NCBI GenBank assembly: GCA_965153355.1
Contig: OZ231128.1
Coordinates: forward strand, 7,254,001-7,318,000
DNA length: 64,000 bases
From: Flaccisagitta enflata
Taxonomy: Eukaryota > Chaetognatha > Sagittoidea > Aphragmophora
Direction of reading: 5' to 3'
Of the stretch, positions 11,782-23,577 are shown in pieces. The translations under genes and the position numbers were made by a program. The notes under the pieces are model-generated. The model worked only from the letters and a program-made list of their open reading frames with translations. It did no database searches and was not told the DNA's origin. How positions within the stretch are numbered: the first letter of the stretch is position 1; each line of letters begins with the position of its first letter.

Positions 11782-12511
11782 ATAAAATTTTTTAAATGTT
11801 TATTTCAAATTAGTAAACAGAGAATAATATTGTGCAGTTTTGCTCAGCTATAGCTTTTGCTGGTAAAAACAAATTAATTCCACTGTTTTCAGTTGCATGC
11901 ACAAAACTTTATGACCGACTGTCCGTCTGTTGGTTGGTCGGTTGGTCTGTCAGTTGCACTTTTTATGTTATTTTAAGTTATTTGAAAGTAGCATTTCTTT
12001 TCAGTAAAAATGTATTTATCTATCTATCATTTTGAGTCATTTATAAAAAGAATTTTGATTTTTTATAAATCATTGTTTAAGGATAAAAATTAAATACAAT
12101 GAAGTTGAATTATATTCTTATCTTTTATATTTTTTTTGTTTTATCTTTACCTTTGAATGTACTTTGAAACAATTTTAATCAAAAAAAGATTTGTGTATCC
12201 GAAAATCTCTGCTACACGCACATCGCGTCTTACCCGACACGATCTATAAAGACTTTCACTTACTCGTAATGCACATGATCGGCACCCCGCATCATAACTG
12301 CCACATCTAAGAAGTGCGTTTTCTCACTTTTTAACTCGACCATCACTGGCCAACGGACCGACGAACAAGGCCTCTTATGATTTGCCAAACCAGAGCTGCA
12401 GAGACACCAAACGTAATCGCATTTCTCTGAAAATCCAACTCATCATCTTCACGATCACAAAAATCAACCAATTCTGCATTACATGCAGGTCAAAAATAAA
12501 TAACGCATTAG

Positions 12512-12745
12512 CTCTTCTTCTTCTTCTTCTTCTTCTTCTTCTTCTTCTTCTTGGGTTCTATCATTTTCTTGCATTCATTTCTCTTCTTCTTCTTCTTCTT
12601 CTTCTTCTTCTTCTTCTTCTTCTTCTTCGCTTTTTTCTTCCTTCTCCTCTTCTTCTACTTCTCTTTGGCTTCTTCTTCTTCTCTTCTCATCTCCTTCTTT
12701 TCTTCTTCTTCTTCTCACATCTTTCTCATTTCTTCTTCTTCTTCT
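12512..12745. repeat. (CTT)n tract
   Basis: Triplet microsatellite abutting the R2 element that follows. The frames through it are composition only. Confidence 0.95.
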
Positions 12746-12748
12746 TTC

Positions 12749-13266
12749 ACCTTGGGCAGCGGCCCCAAAGGGCCGATGTCCTGTAGGACACAGGGGTGAA
12801 TTTCCATACGTCCGTCTGTACGTCCGTCCGTCCGTCCGTCCGTACATACGTCCCCCCCCCAAAGCTTCTCAAGCTTCAAATTCCCATTGGATAACCTGGG
12901 AAATTGTCAAAATGCAAACTTCCCATTGAATAACATGGAAAATTTACAAAAAAGCAAAAAAAAATGCATGTTTCCCATTGAATAACATGGAAAATTGATG
13001 AAAACTAAGAAAAATGTAAAATTCCCATTGAATAACATGGCAAATTGACAAGAAATCGAAAAAAATGCAAAATTCCTATTGAATATCATGGAAAATTGCT
13101 ACTAAGGCCTCAAATAGGCCCTCTCAGGACGTATGGAAATTCACCCCTGTGTCCTACAGGACATCGGCCCTTTGGGGCCGCTGCCCTGCTCTCACTCCAC
13201 TTCTTCAGCTAATCACTCCAAGCAGGGCATCGGGTACCGCTGACCATGTGCGATCCTTGGATGACT
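12749..13266 (+). mobile_element. R2 element with a core of about 50-57-bp repeats
   Basis: Left end GGGCAGCGGCCCCAAAGGGC followed by CGATGTCCTGTAGGACACAG; the reverse complement lies at about 13142-13186. The core is about four copies of a unit with CCCATTGAATAACATGG, A-rich and different from the cores of the other R2 copies. The tail with GCAGGGCATCGGGTACCGCTG and GCGATCCTTGGATGAC is shared with the 9.5 kb copy. Confidence 0.8.
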
Positions 13267-14235
13267 TTTTCTTCTTCTTCTTTCTCTCTCTCTCTCTCAC
13301 ATTCTTCCCCATGTCCTTTATTGTTCGTTTCCGAAAAAAAATCTACGAAATTCTATTTGAGTGTTGTCGCGTGAAAGTCTAAGTTTGCATAGAAACGCAC
13401 AAAATAAAAAAAGTAAACACATGGCCCTGTTCTACATTCACTAGGGATCACAGCTATGTTCTTGGAAATGCAAAATTTGTCTCGTAGAGACAGTCTTAGA
13501 ATTTCACCTCTGAGAAATAATATTATCAAAAGCTGTCACCCTTGATTTTTTTTCTGGAGTAAAGTAAAAAAAAGCGGAAAAAACTTTCGGGAGGGTGAAT
13601 TTTTGAGACCTAATGATGGAGAGGGTTCCAACTGACGAAGATTTAAAGGCGGTTTTGTGTTTGAGTGACTAATGATGATACAATACATAATAATTCCCTG
13701 TCTTCTCTGAATATGCAAATTGGCTTTGCAACCAGAGGGAGGTACATATTTTTAAGGATTTTTTGCTTTTTGGCTGGGAGTAAATACTAGCGACCGTAGG
13801 TAGTCATACCATAGGACTGTGGCACTACCCTTGACCAAATATTTAGTCTTCGCGTCTGAATCATACAAGGAAAATATGATATCACACTTATAAGGTGGGA
13901 AAATGTCGCAACGCAAGATTCTCTCTTTGGTGGCATTCTCCAAATAAATTTTTGCTATTTCTCTCTTATTCCTGGACTTGGAAACGGTTCAAGCATGTCG
14001 TTAGGTACCTGAGCTATTCCCCCACAAGTGTAAATGATGAAAGGAACAAAATGGAAAAGATTTAAGTGTGTTTTACACCTAAAAACTGGATGAAAATTTA
14101 GTTTTTTTTTCGTCAACTCTCCGACTCAAGTAATTCTATGGTTAAGATTCCATTTATGGAAAATGTTGATGAATGTAGGAAAGGGGATGGGGCAGAGAGG
14201 GCCTAGTTTATTTTATTCAACTCAGCGTTTAAGAG
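13267..14235. other. Intronic stretch without recognised feature
   Basis: No gene, clear repeat or RNA gene is seen. Short ORFs (60-77 codons) lack recognisable motifs. Confidence 0.5.
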
Positions 14236-14393
14236 AACAAGGCCGGATACACGGCTACCACAGTCACGTGTGGGTGAGCACAGGCTGTATTTGAGGAGCA
14301 TTTGGGCAGGAGCAGTGGGGCAAAAGACCGCAAAAACACGAAAAACAACCATTTCAACTTGTTCGCTTGTTCGACCAATGAACGGACCAATGG

Positions 14394-14480
<87 letters not shown>
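14236..14480 (+). mobile_element. R1 element, 3' end replaced by (CT)n
   Basis: Starts AACAAGGCCGGATACACGGC and contains CATTTGGGCAGGAGCAGTG, both R1 marks. It then runs into a pure CT repeat at 14398-14478 where the usual GGAC block and hairpin would be. Confidence 0.6.
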
Positions 14481-14802
14481 GCGTGGAAAAGCCGTCTAAG
14501 TTAGACGCTGCTTCTGTAGTTCCGAGTGCCCCGGTTTGAGCACTTTTTTCATACAACGTGGGCCAAAGTGTACACGTACGTGCGCCTAAGTGGACATGCG
14601 CGTGCACTTAAGCTTTTATGCGCCTGCGCCTGAGCTAACATGCGCCTGCGCCAGAGACCCAGTATTTGGTGACAGACAGACTGACAGACCGACCCAGATT
14701 AAGCGTCGGAGTGAGTGTCAGTCAGGCAGAAAGGACGCTTTTCTCATAACTTCGTCCAAGTGGCCTCTATGCATTTCATGTACAAATTGTAAATTCCTTA
14801 AA

Positions 14803-15395
14803 TACTATCTTGGAAAAAATAAAAGTCCAAGCTGGATAAGAAAATGATTCAATTTCAAATTTGATAAGATAATGACCATTTTTATAAGCGTACTATTTAG
14901 AATAACCTTCTTAGAGTTTAGAAACTGCTTGTATCTGTAAGGGCAGCCTTGGTAAAGAGTATAATGTCATTTTGAAATACAATCCCTCCCTACAATTTTT
15001 TTACAATTTCTGAGAATCAACATTCTCACTCTTTTTGATGTAGAATCCAAACAAATAAAGCTAGGAGTCTCTGCTTGGCGGCAATGGATAGCCCTGATCA
15101 AGAGCTTTAAAATGGTCACCAATTTTTCTTTCAAATTTTGCATATCAAAGCGACACTGTAACAAAACGTCATGCGTTCATATCCTATTCAAGTTTTGTGT
15201 CTATTTCCTGAAATTAACATTTTCACTTATTTTAATGTAAAATCTAAACAAACAAAGTTATGAGTCTCAGCTTGGCGCCATTTGCTTGCCCTGTTTATTA
15301 GCTTGATTTTGGTCACCAATTTTCATATCAAATTGTGTATGTCAAGGCTATAACATGATAAAACGACCTGGACTTTTATTTTTTCCAAGATAGTA
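14803..15395. mobile_element. Non-autonomous Tc1-type element with TA target
   Basis: TA then CTATCTTGGAAAAAATAAAA at the left is inverted as TTTTATTTTTTCCAAGATAG then TA at the right, so both ends abut TA, the target of Tc1/mariner elements. The same inverted ends flank a Tc1 transposase fragment at 23028-23577. No transposase is seen inside this copy. Confidence 0.75.
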
Positions 15396-15406
15396 CATTC
15401 GGTTCT

Positions 15407-15620
15407 TTTTAGTCGATGACAAGCGACTCTATATGAGGCTTTGTCCGTCCGGAGGTTGGCCTGTCTATCCGTTGATCTGGTGGTCTGTCCGTAGCTCCAT
15501 CAGCATGAGTCGAAAAGTGGAGAAACGAGCATCCAAAATGGTTGTCGAGTGTGTGTGTGGGGTGGGGGCGTGGGGTGCGGTTGAGGGTTGTACGCCTTTG
15601 CCCACCCATCTGCGATGACA
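15407..15620 (-). mobile_element. R1-related element, reverse orientation
   Basis: Begins TTTTTAGTCGATGACAAGCGACTC, an R1 hairpin variant, followed by GTCCGTCCGG and a GTGAGTCGAAAAGTGG-like body (here CATGAGTCGAAAAGTGGAG). The AAGGCC end is not clear. Confidence 0.6.
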
Positions 15621-15754
15621 TTGTTAATTCGCCTTATTTGCTGTATTCGGTCTGCCTTAGGTTGGTCCTTCACTTTTCTAAAAAAATTGCCAGTCAGGAA
15701 ATCCCTCAGATTTTTTTTTGATAGAATTTAGAATAAGAAATATTTCTGTCTCTT

Positions 15755-16815
15755 TTGCATCCCAACTCCAAGGGCAGCCCTGGAAACCCCATCTATCATT
15801 TATGGTTATGAGATCGTCCACTTTATACACCTTTGATCACAAGTCTATCCAAGGGCAGCCCTATCTTATACATTTGGGGCTTGAGATCGTCCACTTTATT
15901 AGTCGTAAGTCTATCCAAGGGTTTGAGATTGTCCATGAGAGCCCCACCTAATACACCTTTGCTCATGAGCCCTCCAAGGGCAGCTCCTTCTGATACATTC
16001 CTGGTTATGAGATAGTTCATGGCAGCCCCACCTAATAACACCTCTCACATAATTAAATGAACTGGCAAAATGACCAAAATTGATAGAAATAATGCATTCA
16101 CTGGGCTGAAATTTGACACAGAGGGAGCTAAAATATAGTATTTTCGCAATCCGGGGCAAAATTGTGTACCAGGGAAAGTGCGTGGCTCTCAGAATGTTTT
16201 ATGCCAAAAATCCAGTAAAAGATTTTGACTGAATTTGACAGAAAATTTTTGATGATGAGATAACATAAAATTCCTTAGAATTTACCATAAAATAAATTAA
16301 TGCTCAGGTTCCTGTACCATTAATAGACAAAAACGAGTCAACAGTACCAAAATACAGTCATTGACAGCTGCAAAAAGTATCAAAACTCTTTTTCAAGTGT
16401 AATGGTTTTAGCAACAAACTTGAAGCTCAACTTAACCTGAATTTGCATGAAATCATTTCATGAGGCTATTTACAGCTATTGGTTGATAAGATTTGAAGTT
16501 TTTTTGTAGCACCCTCATGGGAATAACATGTTTTGATATAATCATTAACCTGACCTCCTGTTTTGGACTTTAAAACGCAAATATGGACAATTTCTGATCC
16601 CAGTTCGCTTAATTTTGTGAGAGGTGTTACACCTTTGCTTTTGAGTCCATCTAAGGCCTATGAGTCAGTTAATGGTTTATGCGTCAGTTAATAGCTTATG
16701 AGTCAATTAATAGCTTATGAGTCTGTCCAAGAGCAGCCTTATCAAATACATTTTTGTTTATGAGTCAATTAAAGGCAGTCCCGTCTGATACACCGCTTGT
16801 TATGAGATCGTCCAT
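15755..16815 (+). repeat. Degenerate repeats with AAGGGCAGCC and GAGATCGTCCA motifs
   Basis: Units of about 60-70 bp with CCAAGGGCAGCCC, ATACACCTTTG and ATGAGATCGTCCA recur at 15765-16040 and again at 16625-16815, with about 580 bp of unrelated sequence between. The two blocks may be one array split by an insertion. No gene is seen. Confidence 0.55.
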
Positions 16816-16884
16816 ATGTTTTGACGAATCTGACCTGATTTCCATCCTATTTTCGACCATCTATCCGCCTTCTTACACACTTCT

Positions 16885-17175
16885 GACCAGCAACGAGCTT
16901 TAAGCACTTTCCTTCTCCTTTTTCGTGGAAGCATGACCTAGTTTCTGTCTCTCTTTCTCTCTCTATTTCTGTCTCTCTGTCTCTTTCTCTGTCTCTCTCT
17001 CTCTGTCTCTCTCTAAAGCGCTTTCCATCCCAATTTTCGTGTAAGCATGACCTAGTTTCTGTCTCTCTTTCTCTCTCTATTTCTGTCTCTCTGTCTCTTT
17101 CTCTGTCTCTCTCTCTATCTTTCTCTAAAGCGCTTTCCATCTCAATTTTCGTGTAAGCATGACCTAGTTTCCCGG
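16885..17175 (+). repeat. Duplicated segment of about 125 bp with (CT)n
   Basis: AAGCATGACCTAGTTTCTGT, a CT/GTCT tract and AAGCGCTTTCCATC then CAATTTTCGTGT occur twice in tandem, with a third partial at each edge. Confidence 0.8.
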
Positions 17176-17669
17176 ATTCCACCTTTTCAGCTTTTCTCTT
17201 TCTCTTTACAAAGACGGACGTCAATCATGGTCATCTCAGAAAGGGTCGCGTGTAGCAGAAGCTATCATCGTACAGCCGATGAGATGCGGTCGCATTTGTG
17301 TGTTTTTTAGATGCAATATCGCCTCTCTGTTGGTCCTTATGTCCATCTATCCATCTGTAGGTCTGTAAGTTTGTTGGTCCACGTATTCATTCCCGTATTA
17401 CGTCCCTTCCTTAGACGCTAACGTATTAAGATACCCGATCAGCCTCATTTTCCTGATTTGGATGTGGGAGCAAATTTTTGAGAATGGAGAGCTAACAGGG
17501 TGAGCAGGGAACCATGACTTGCAGGCAATGTCAGGCATGAGTAAAACATTTGTCCAAATTTTTTTTCCATACTTGGCCAGTAAAATTTATACAAAATCTG
17601 ACCGAGCGGTTCAACTTTGATGCCTTCAAATGGGAACAGCAATTGGACAAGTGAAGATCAGCGGCCTAT

Positions 17670-17835
17670 TCACTGAATCACGAAAGAAAATCTCAAAATT
17701 TGGCCTGTCAAGACTAATTTCACTGAAGCACGACTTCGTGCTTCAGTGAAATTGGTATTCGTGATTCAGTGGATTGATGCCTAACCTCTGTTCGTGCATT
17801 AGTGGAATGATACTTAACCTCCAATTGCGATTCAT
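17670..17835. repeat. Nested hairpins of the CACTGAAGCACG family
   Basis: TTTCACTGAAGCACGACTTC is followed directly by its complement GTGCTTCAGTGAAA (about 17719-17753), inside diverged outer copies (CACTGAATCACGAA, TTCGTGATTCAGTGG). A related set lies at 20100-20216. This looks like a palindromic MITE. Confidence 0.65.
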
Positions 17836-17903
17836 TGAGAAATAAACTCACTCTTGTCTGCTCTCCGTATAGGCTGGTGAATTTTCAGTAAGTGAAGGAA
17901 ACT

Positions 17904-17967
<64 letters not shown>

Positions 17968-18107
17968 ACATAATAAAATGTTAATATTGGGTAGTCTTGT
18001 TTTGTCTTGTTTTATGGAGCCTCCGTCGGAGAATGAAAGAGAAAACCGTAGGAGAACGAAAGGAAGAAAACCGTCGGAGAATGAAAGAAAGAAAGAACGA
18101 AAAAGGA

Positions 18108-18166
<59 letters not shown>

Positions 18167-18168
18167 TA
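17904..18168. repeat. (GT)n and (GAAA)n microsatellites
   Basis: GT run at 17904-17966 and GAAA run at about 18085-18167, with short repeats of CCGTCGGAGAATGAAAGA between. Confidence 0.9.
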
Positions 18169-18385
18169 AACAAGGCCGGATACACGGCTACCCAAGTCGC
18201 GTGCGGGTGGGCAGGGGCTGTATTTGAGGTCACTCAAACATTTGGGCAGGAGTAGTGTGGCCAATGACAGTAAAAACAAAAAAAAAATAAAGTGGGACAG
18301 ACCAATGGACATACCAATGGACAGACAGACTGACGGACGAACCGACAAAGCGGGTTGTAGAGTCGCGTAGCACGCAACTAAAAAG
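18169..18385 (+). mobile_element. R1 short interspersed element (reference copy)
   Basis: Starts AACAAGGCCGGATACACGGC, then AAGTCGCGTGCGGGTGGGCA, GGCTGTATTTGAGGTCA, CATTTGGGCAGGAGTAGTG, a block of GGAC/GACC units and ends TAGAGTCGCGTAGCACGCAACTAAAA. The AGTCGCGTGC near the start is an inverted copy of the end hairpin. Elements with such subterminal inverted repeats, a tandem core and an end hairpin resemble Helentron-type non-autonomous elements. No coding capacity and no clear target duplication are seen. Confidence 0.65.
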
Positions 18386-18529
18386 ACCCATTGATTAATG
18401 ATCGATTAAAATTTTGTATCAATTGCTCGAGCAAAACAAAAATCCTTGAAGGAAAGTTGCTTTTCATTTATTCAGAAAACGGCAATTGGAACCTCTCTCT
18501 TACATATATTTTTGTTCTAAAAAAACAGG

Positions 18530-18980
18530 TCGCCCAAGGGCAATACGTGGTCAGCGATACCCGTTGCCATACTTTGCATGGTTGTAAATCGGAATGAGAG
18601 GCAGGGCAGCGGTCCCGAAGAGGACAAAGTCCTGTAGAACGCAGGGGGACTTTCATTTGTCCATCCGTCTGTCCATTCGTCCCCCCAGGCTCTCTGAGGC
18701 CTGAAATCTGCCCTCTCAGGCCTGAAATCGGCCCTCTCAGGCCATGAATCTGAGAGAGCAGATTTCAGGCCTGGGAGGGCAGATTTTAGGCCTGAGAGAA
18801 TGGGTAACAGGTCTGAAAGGACAAATTTCAGGCCTGAGAGGGCAGATTCAAGGCCTGAGAGGGCAGATTTCAGGCCTGAGAGGGCCTTGAGGGGGGGGCG
18901 CACGGACGGACGAACGGAAAAATGAAAGTGCCCCTGTGTTCTACAGGACTTCGTCCCCTTCGGGGCCGCTGCCCAAAAAG
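18530..18980 (-). mobile_element. R2 element, reverse orientation, GGCCTGAGAGGGCAGATTTCA core
   Basis: The tail (GTCAGCGATACCCGTTGCC) is on the left here. Inverted ends are GGGCAGCGGTCCCGAAGAGG at about 18604 and CCCCTTCGGGGCCGCTGCCC at about 18954. The core is about ten copies of a 20-21-bp GGCCTGAGAGGGCAGATTTC unit, some inverted. Confidence 0.75.
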
Positions 18981-19169
18981 CCTGAAGAGAAACAGTTTAG
19001 CTACCATTCAACTTCACGGTTCTTTGTCCCTTCATGCTGTCTGCTCATAGACTTTTTTACTTTTTCCGCTCTGCCACATACTTAAGTGTGGGCTTGTTTC
19101 TCGATTTGCAATTTTTTTCGGTCCGTAAGTCCATACACCCATACGTTCGGTGGTCAATAATGCTTGCGT

Positions 19170-19177
19170 GCGCGCGC

Positions 19178-19219
<42 letters not shown>

Positions 19220-19310
19220 TGGATGGACGGACCGACAGACCAACAGACCGACAAACTGAAAAACTGACCGAAAAGTGGCTTATAGAGTCATGTAGGACGC
19301 GACTAAAAAT
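19170..19310 (+). repeat. (GT)n joined to an R1 3' end
   Basis: GT run 19179-19218, then GGACGGACCGACAGACC and AGAGTCATGTAGGACGCGACTAAAA, the R1 end hairpin in a decayed form. Confidence 0.6.
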
Positions 19311-19463
19311 CTTACGGACTGACAGACTGATGGACCATTTCTGAAAAAAGTAGAGATTTGCTACTCTTTAACGTATTTCATAATTGAAAAATATTGGTCT
19401 CATATTGGATTCGGTCTGAAATTTCTGTGGGGACTTTGTAATTTTTTGAGCCATACATCCATG

Positions 19464-19548
<85 letters not shown>

Positions 19549-19655
19549 GTTTGTCTGTGTGTATCGCAGATAATTTTTTGAGTCATACACCCATTCGTCT
19601 CTCCACTCTGCTTTCAAATTTATTTCTGCACTACTCAAGTTCATATTCGTTGTTT

Positions 19656-19708
<53 letters not shown>

Positions 19709-19717
19709 ATTGTTGTT

Positions 19718-19769
<52 letters not shown>

Positions 19770-19777
19770 TGTTGTTT

Positions 19778-19846
<69 letters not shown>

Positions 19847-19881
19847 TTGTTGTTGTTGTTGTTTTGTTGTTGTTGTTGTTT

Positions 19882-19924
<43 letters not shown>
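19464..19924. repeat. (GT)n and (GTT)n microsatellites
   Basis: GT run 19466-19560 and GTT run 19651-19923. Frames through the GTT run code only homopolymers (Gln/Asn/Thr or Cys/Val/Leu). Confidence 0.95.
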
Positions 19925-20099
19925 ACAGTCAAATAAGGGTTAAACGTTAACGCGTTTATAACAAAAATCAGCCCTTAAAAACTAGGGATGTGGTGGCAGA
20001 AAAATTATGCCGCTTTCAGCCTATGTACTGTGACTACTGTCCCGCAAAATTCCCTATTCTGGCCATTGAAGCACGACAACAGAATTTTATCAATGATTT

Positions 20100-20216
20100 C
20101 CCATTTCACTGAAGCACGAACTTCAAAAAGGCCAGTTATGTTTTTTTCCACTGAAGCACACCGTCGTGCTTCAGTGAAAAACTATTTAACTTAAGCACGA
20201 ATTACGTGCTTAAGTG
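20100..20216. repeat. CACTGAAGCACG hairpins, second locus
   Basis: TTTCACTGAAGCACG at about 20104, CACTGAAGCACACCGTCGTG with its complement at 20150-20180, and CTTAAGCACGAATTACGTGC then TTAAG at 20190-20212. Same family as 17670-17835. Confidence 0.6.
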
Positions 20217-20474
20217 GATGCCCCAAGATCAGCCCATGCTACTTTGCCGAAGAACTAGTTGTGGGTATATGATCCAAACTTCATCTTCTCAGACCATCTG
20301 GTAGTGTCATTCCTATACCCATATGATTTTGCAAAATTTTTTGCTCACCCTGTTACTACCGTAGCCTTCTCTCCTTACAAGTTACGCCCTTAAGGACAAT
20401 GCTGTCCATTTTTCATGCGGTGTTTTTCCTCCCTTTGATGAAGAAGGAAGAAAGATGGGATGTTAGCCTACGGA

Positions 20475-22067
20475 CATTGTCTTAGCCAAATTGTCTCAAG
20501 AGGCATTGTCTTAAGCAAATTGTCTCAAGAGGCATTGTCTTAGTCAAATTGTCTAAAGAGGCATTGTCTTAGTCAAATTGTCTCAAGAGGCAATGTCTTA
20601 GTCAAATTGTCTCAAGAGGCATTGTCTTAGTCAAATTGTCTAAAGAGGCATTGTCTTAGTCAAATCGTCATAAGAGGCATTGTCTTAGTCAAATTGTCTT
20701 AAGAGGCATTGTCTTAGTCAAATTGTCTCAAGAGGCATTGTCTTAGTCAAAATTGTCCCAAGAGGCATTGTCTTTGTCAAATTGTCTCAAGAGGCATTGT
20801 CTTAGTCAAATTGTCATAAGAGGCATTGTCTTAGTCAAATCGTCTTAAGAGGCATTGTCTTAGTCAAATTGTCTTAAGAGGCATTGTCTTAGTCAAAATT
20901 GTCCCAAGAGGCATTGTCTTTATCAAATTGTCTCAAGAGGCATTGTCTTAGTCAAATTGTCTCAAGAGGCATTGTCTTAGTCAAATTGTCTCAAGAGGCA
21001 TTGTCTTAGCCAAATTGTCTCAAGAGGCTTTGTCTTAGTCAAATTGTCTCAAGAGGCATTGTCTTAGCCAAATTGTCTCAAGAGGCATTGTCTTAGTCAA
21101 ATTGTCTCAAGAGGCATTGTCTTAGTCAAATTGTCTCAAGAGGCATTGTCTTAGCCAAATTGTCTAAAGAGGCATTGTCTTAGTCAAATCGTCATAAGAG
21201 GCATTGTCTTAGTCAAATTGTCTTAAGAGGCATTGTCTTAGTCAAATTGTCATAAGAGGCATTGTCTTAGTCAAATTGTCATAAGAGGCATTGTCTTAGT
21301 CAAATCGTCTTAAGAGGCATTGTCTTAGTCAAATTGTCTTAAGAGGCATTGTCTTAGTCAAAATTGTCCCAAGAGGCATTGTCTTTATCAAATTGTCTCA
21401 AGAGGCATTGTCTTAGTCAAATTGTCTCAAGAGGCATTGTCTTAGCCAAATTGTCTCAAGAGGCTTTGTCTTAGTCAAATTGTCTCAAGAGGCATTGTCT
21501 TAGCCAAATTGTCTCAAGAGGCATTGTCTTAGTCAAATTGTCTCAAGAGGCATTGTCTTAGTCAAATTGTCTCAAGAGGCATTGTCTTAGCCAAATTGTC
21601 TAAAGAGGCATTGTCTTAGTCAAATCGTCATAAGAGGCATTGTCTTAGTCAAATTGTCTTAAGAGGCATTGTCTTAGTCAAATTGTCATAAGAGGCATTG
21701 TCTTAGTCAAATTGTCATAAGAGGCATTGTCTTAGTCAAATCGTCTTAAGAGGCATTGTCTTAGTCAAATTGTCTTAAGAGGCATTGTCTTAGTCAAAAT
21801 TGTCCCAAGAGGCATTGTCTTTATCAAATTGTCTCAAGAGGCATTGTCTTAGTCAAATTGTCTCAAGAGGCATTGTCTTAGTCAAATTGTCTCAAGAGGC
21901 ATTGTCTTAGCCAAATTGTCTCAAGAGGCTTTGTCTTAGTCAAATTGTCTCAAGAGGCATTGTCTTAGCCAAATTGTCTCAAGAGGCATTGTCTTAGTCA
22001 AATTGTCTCAAGAGGCATTGTCTTAGTCAAATTGTCTCAAGAGGCATTGTCTTAGCCAAATTGTCTC
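20475..22067. repeat. 29-bp satellite array, about 55 copies, with higher-order structure
   Basis: The unit is about GAGGCATTGTCTTAGTCAAA then TTGTCTCAA. Variants (TCGTCATAA, CAAAATTGTCCC, GGCTTTGTC, CTTAGCC) recur in the same order: the CAAAATTGTCCC plus CTTTATC pair is at about 20895, 21360 and 21796, and GGCTTTGTC at about 21030, 21467 and 21930. This gives a higher-order unit of 15-16 monomers. Monomers abut directly with no unique spacers. Confidence 0.95.
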
Positions 22068-22069
22068 TC

Positions 22070-22420
22070 CGCCTTTCCCTCTTCTTCCTTCTTCCCATTT
22101 TCAGTGGAATAAAAACCGTTTTCTCCTTTCTTTGGACCTCTTCTTTCTTTTTCCTTCTTTCTTTTTTGACTTTCTTCTCTCTTCTTCCTTCTTTCTACTT
22201 TCTACTTTATTCTTCCTTCTTTCTTCTTTCTTCTGGCTTCTGTCTTCTGTCTTCTGCCTTCTTCTCTCTTCCTCCTTCTTTCTTCTCACTGTCTTCTGTC
22301 TTCTGCCTTCTTCTCTCTTCTTCCTTCTTCCTTCTTCCTTCTTCTTTCTTCATTCTTCCTTCTTCTTCCTCCTTCTTCCTCTCTCTTTTTAGTTGTCCAT
22401 TTATTTCTCATTCTCCGATT
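22070..22420. repeat. TTC/CTTC-rich tract
   Basis: Pyrimidine-rich degenerate tract after the satellite; open frames are compositional. From 22421 to 23027 nothing gene-like is seen. Confidence 0.8.
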
Positions 22421-23027
22421 TCCATTCTGTCTGTCTCCCTTTTCTCTTCTCTGTTTATTTCTTTTCAGTCGTTGCATTTCTCTTCCTTTTCTCTGATCTT
22501 CCTTCTTCCCTTCTCATATGGGTTGACAGCCCGGATCATGTTATAGGGAAGATTTGCGGTATGCAAATGTTTTTTTCTTTTTTTTTATAAAAATCATTCA
22601 AGAAGGGGTAAAAGTGCTACAGCTGTAGACTGCAAAAAAATTGTTATCAACTCTTCATAGATCAAAGTGGAAAATTAGAGATGAATTTATATTTGTCCAG
22701 CAAATTAATGGTGAGTAGAGCTTTTATCCTTCCCTGTTCATCCTCGTTTCTTTCCTTCCCATTCTCTAACCTTCCTTAACCCTGCCTTTTTCTTCCCTTT
22801 TTCTGTCCCCTTTCTGAAATTGAGGGTCATAGTCACAAAATGCAAATCGTGTTGAGATTTGTGTCGAGATTCGTGATACGGAAATAGACCGACGGACAGA
22901 CAGACAGACAGACAGTCAGAGAAAGAGAGGTAAAGAAATTGAGAGAAAGAGACAGAGATACTGGGCATTAAAACCCTCGCCATACTGGCCATACTTTGAA
23001 TCACAAACCGACCAGTCAAGAATCAAC

Positions 23028-23577
23028 TACTATCTTGGAAAAAAATCTTTCTTCTTTGAAAGTTCATTTATCGACATAGAAATAAATGCATATCAATCAA
23101 CAATCCATTAATATTTAGTTTGAGCCCCCTTCCATTGAATCACAGCTGTTATTCATCTGGGAAGCATTCCGTAGAGCTTCTTGAGGTACTCTGGAGTGAT
23201 GGCGCTCTTGACCAGTTTAGACGTAAAGCTCCAAACGGACTACAAATTATAGAAAAATAGGTGACATAAATGAAGCCCTTCGAATTTGCAAGCAGTCTAC
23301 GCAAACCTCATCTGTCCAGCTGAATTTGTTCAGATGTAATTTAAAAAAGAATGAAGTGATTTGTTAGAAGATCGTGTAAAAATGGCAAAAGTTAAATTGA
23401 AAGATTTCATTCAAAGTCAAATAATTTTTTGAATGCTTCAAGTAAGAGAGATGCGGTTTGCATAGCTCACTTACAAATTTAAAGGGCTTTAATTTCATCA
23501 CCTTTTTTTTAAGATTTGGCTTATATGACCAGAGATATTTGTTAAAACGTGAGAAATTTTTTTTTTCCAAGATAGTA
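23028..23577 (-). mobile_element. Deleted Tc1-like transposon
   Basis: The ends are TA plus CTATCTTGGAAAAAAA at the left and its inverse TTTTTTTTCCAAGATAG plus TA at the right, the same ends as the element at 14803. A transposase C-terminus is inside on the minus strand, and most of the element has been lost. Confidence 0.75.
23108..23224 (-). pseudogene. Tc1-type transposase C-terminus, broken by a stop
   Basis: Read on the minus strand from 23224 to 23108, the codons give SKLVKSAITPEYLKKLYGML then PR, a TGA, and ITAVIQWKGAQTKY before TAA. YLKKLY...PRR...VI...KG..TKY is the usual C-terminal end of Tc1-like transposases. The in-frame TGA replaces the Arg/Trp after PR, and no catalytic DDE region remains, so it is inactive. 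Confidence 0.8.

Noticed and set aside
20475-22067. CRISPR array
   Set aside because: The 29-bp units abut without unique spacers and the genome is eukaryotic; it is a satellite.
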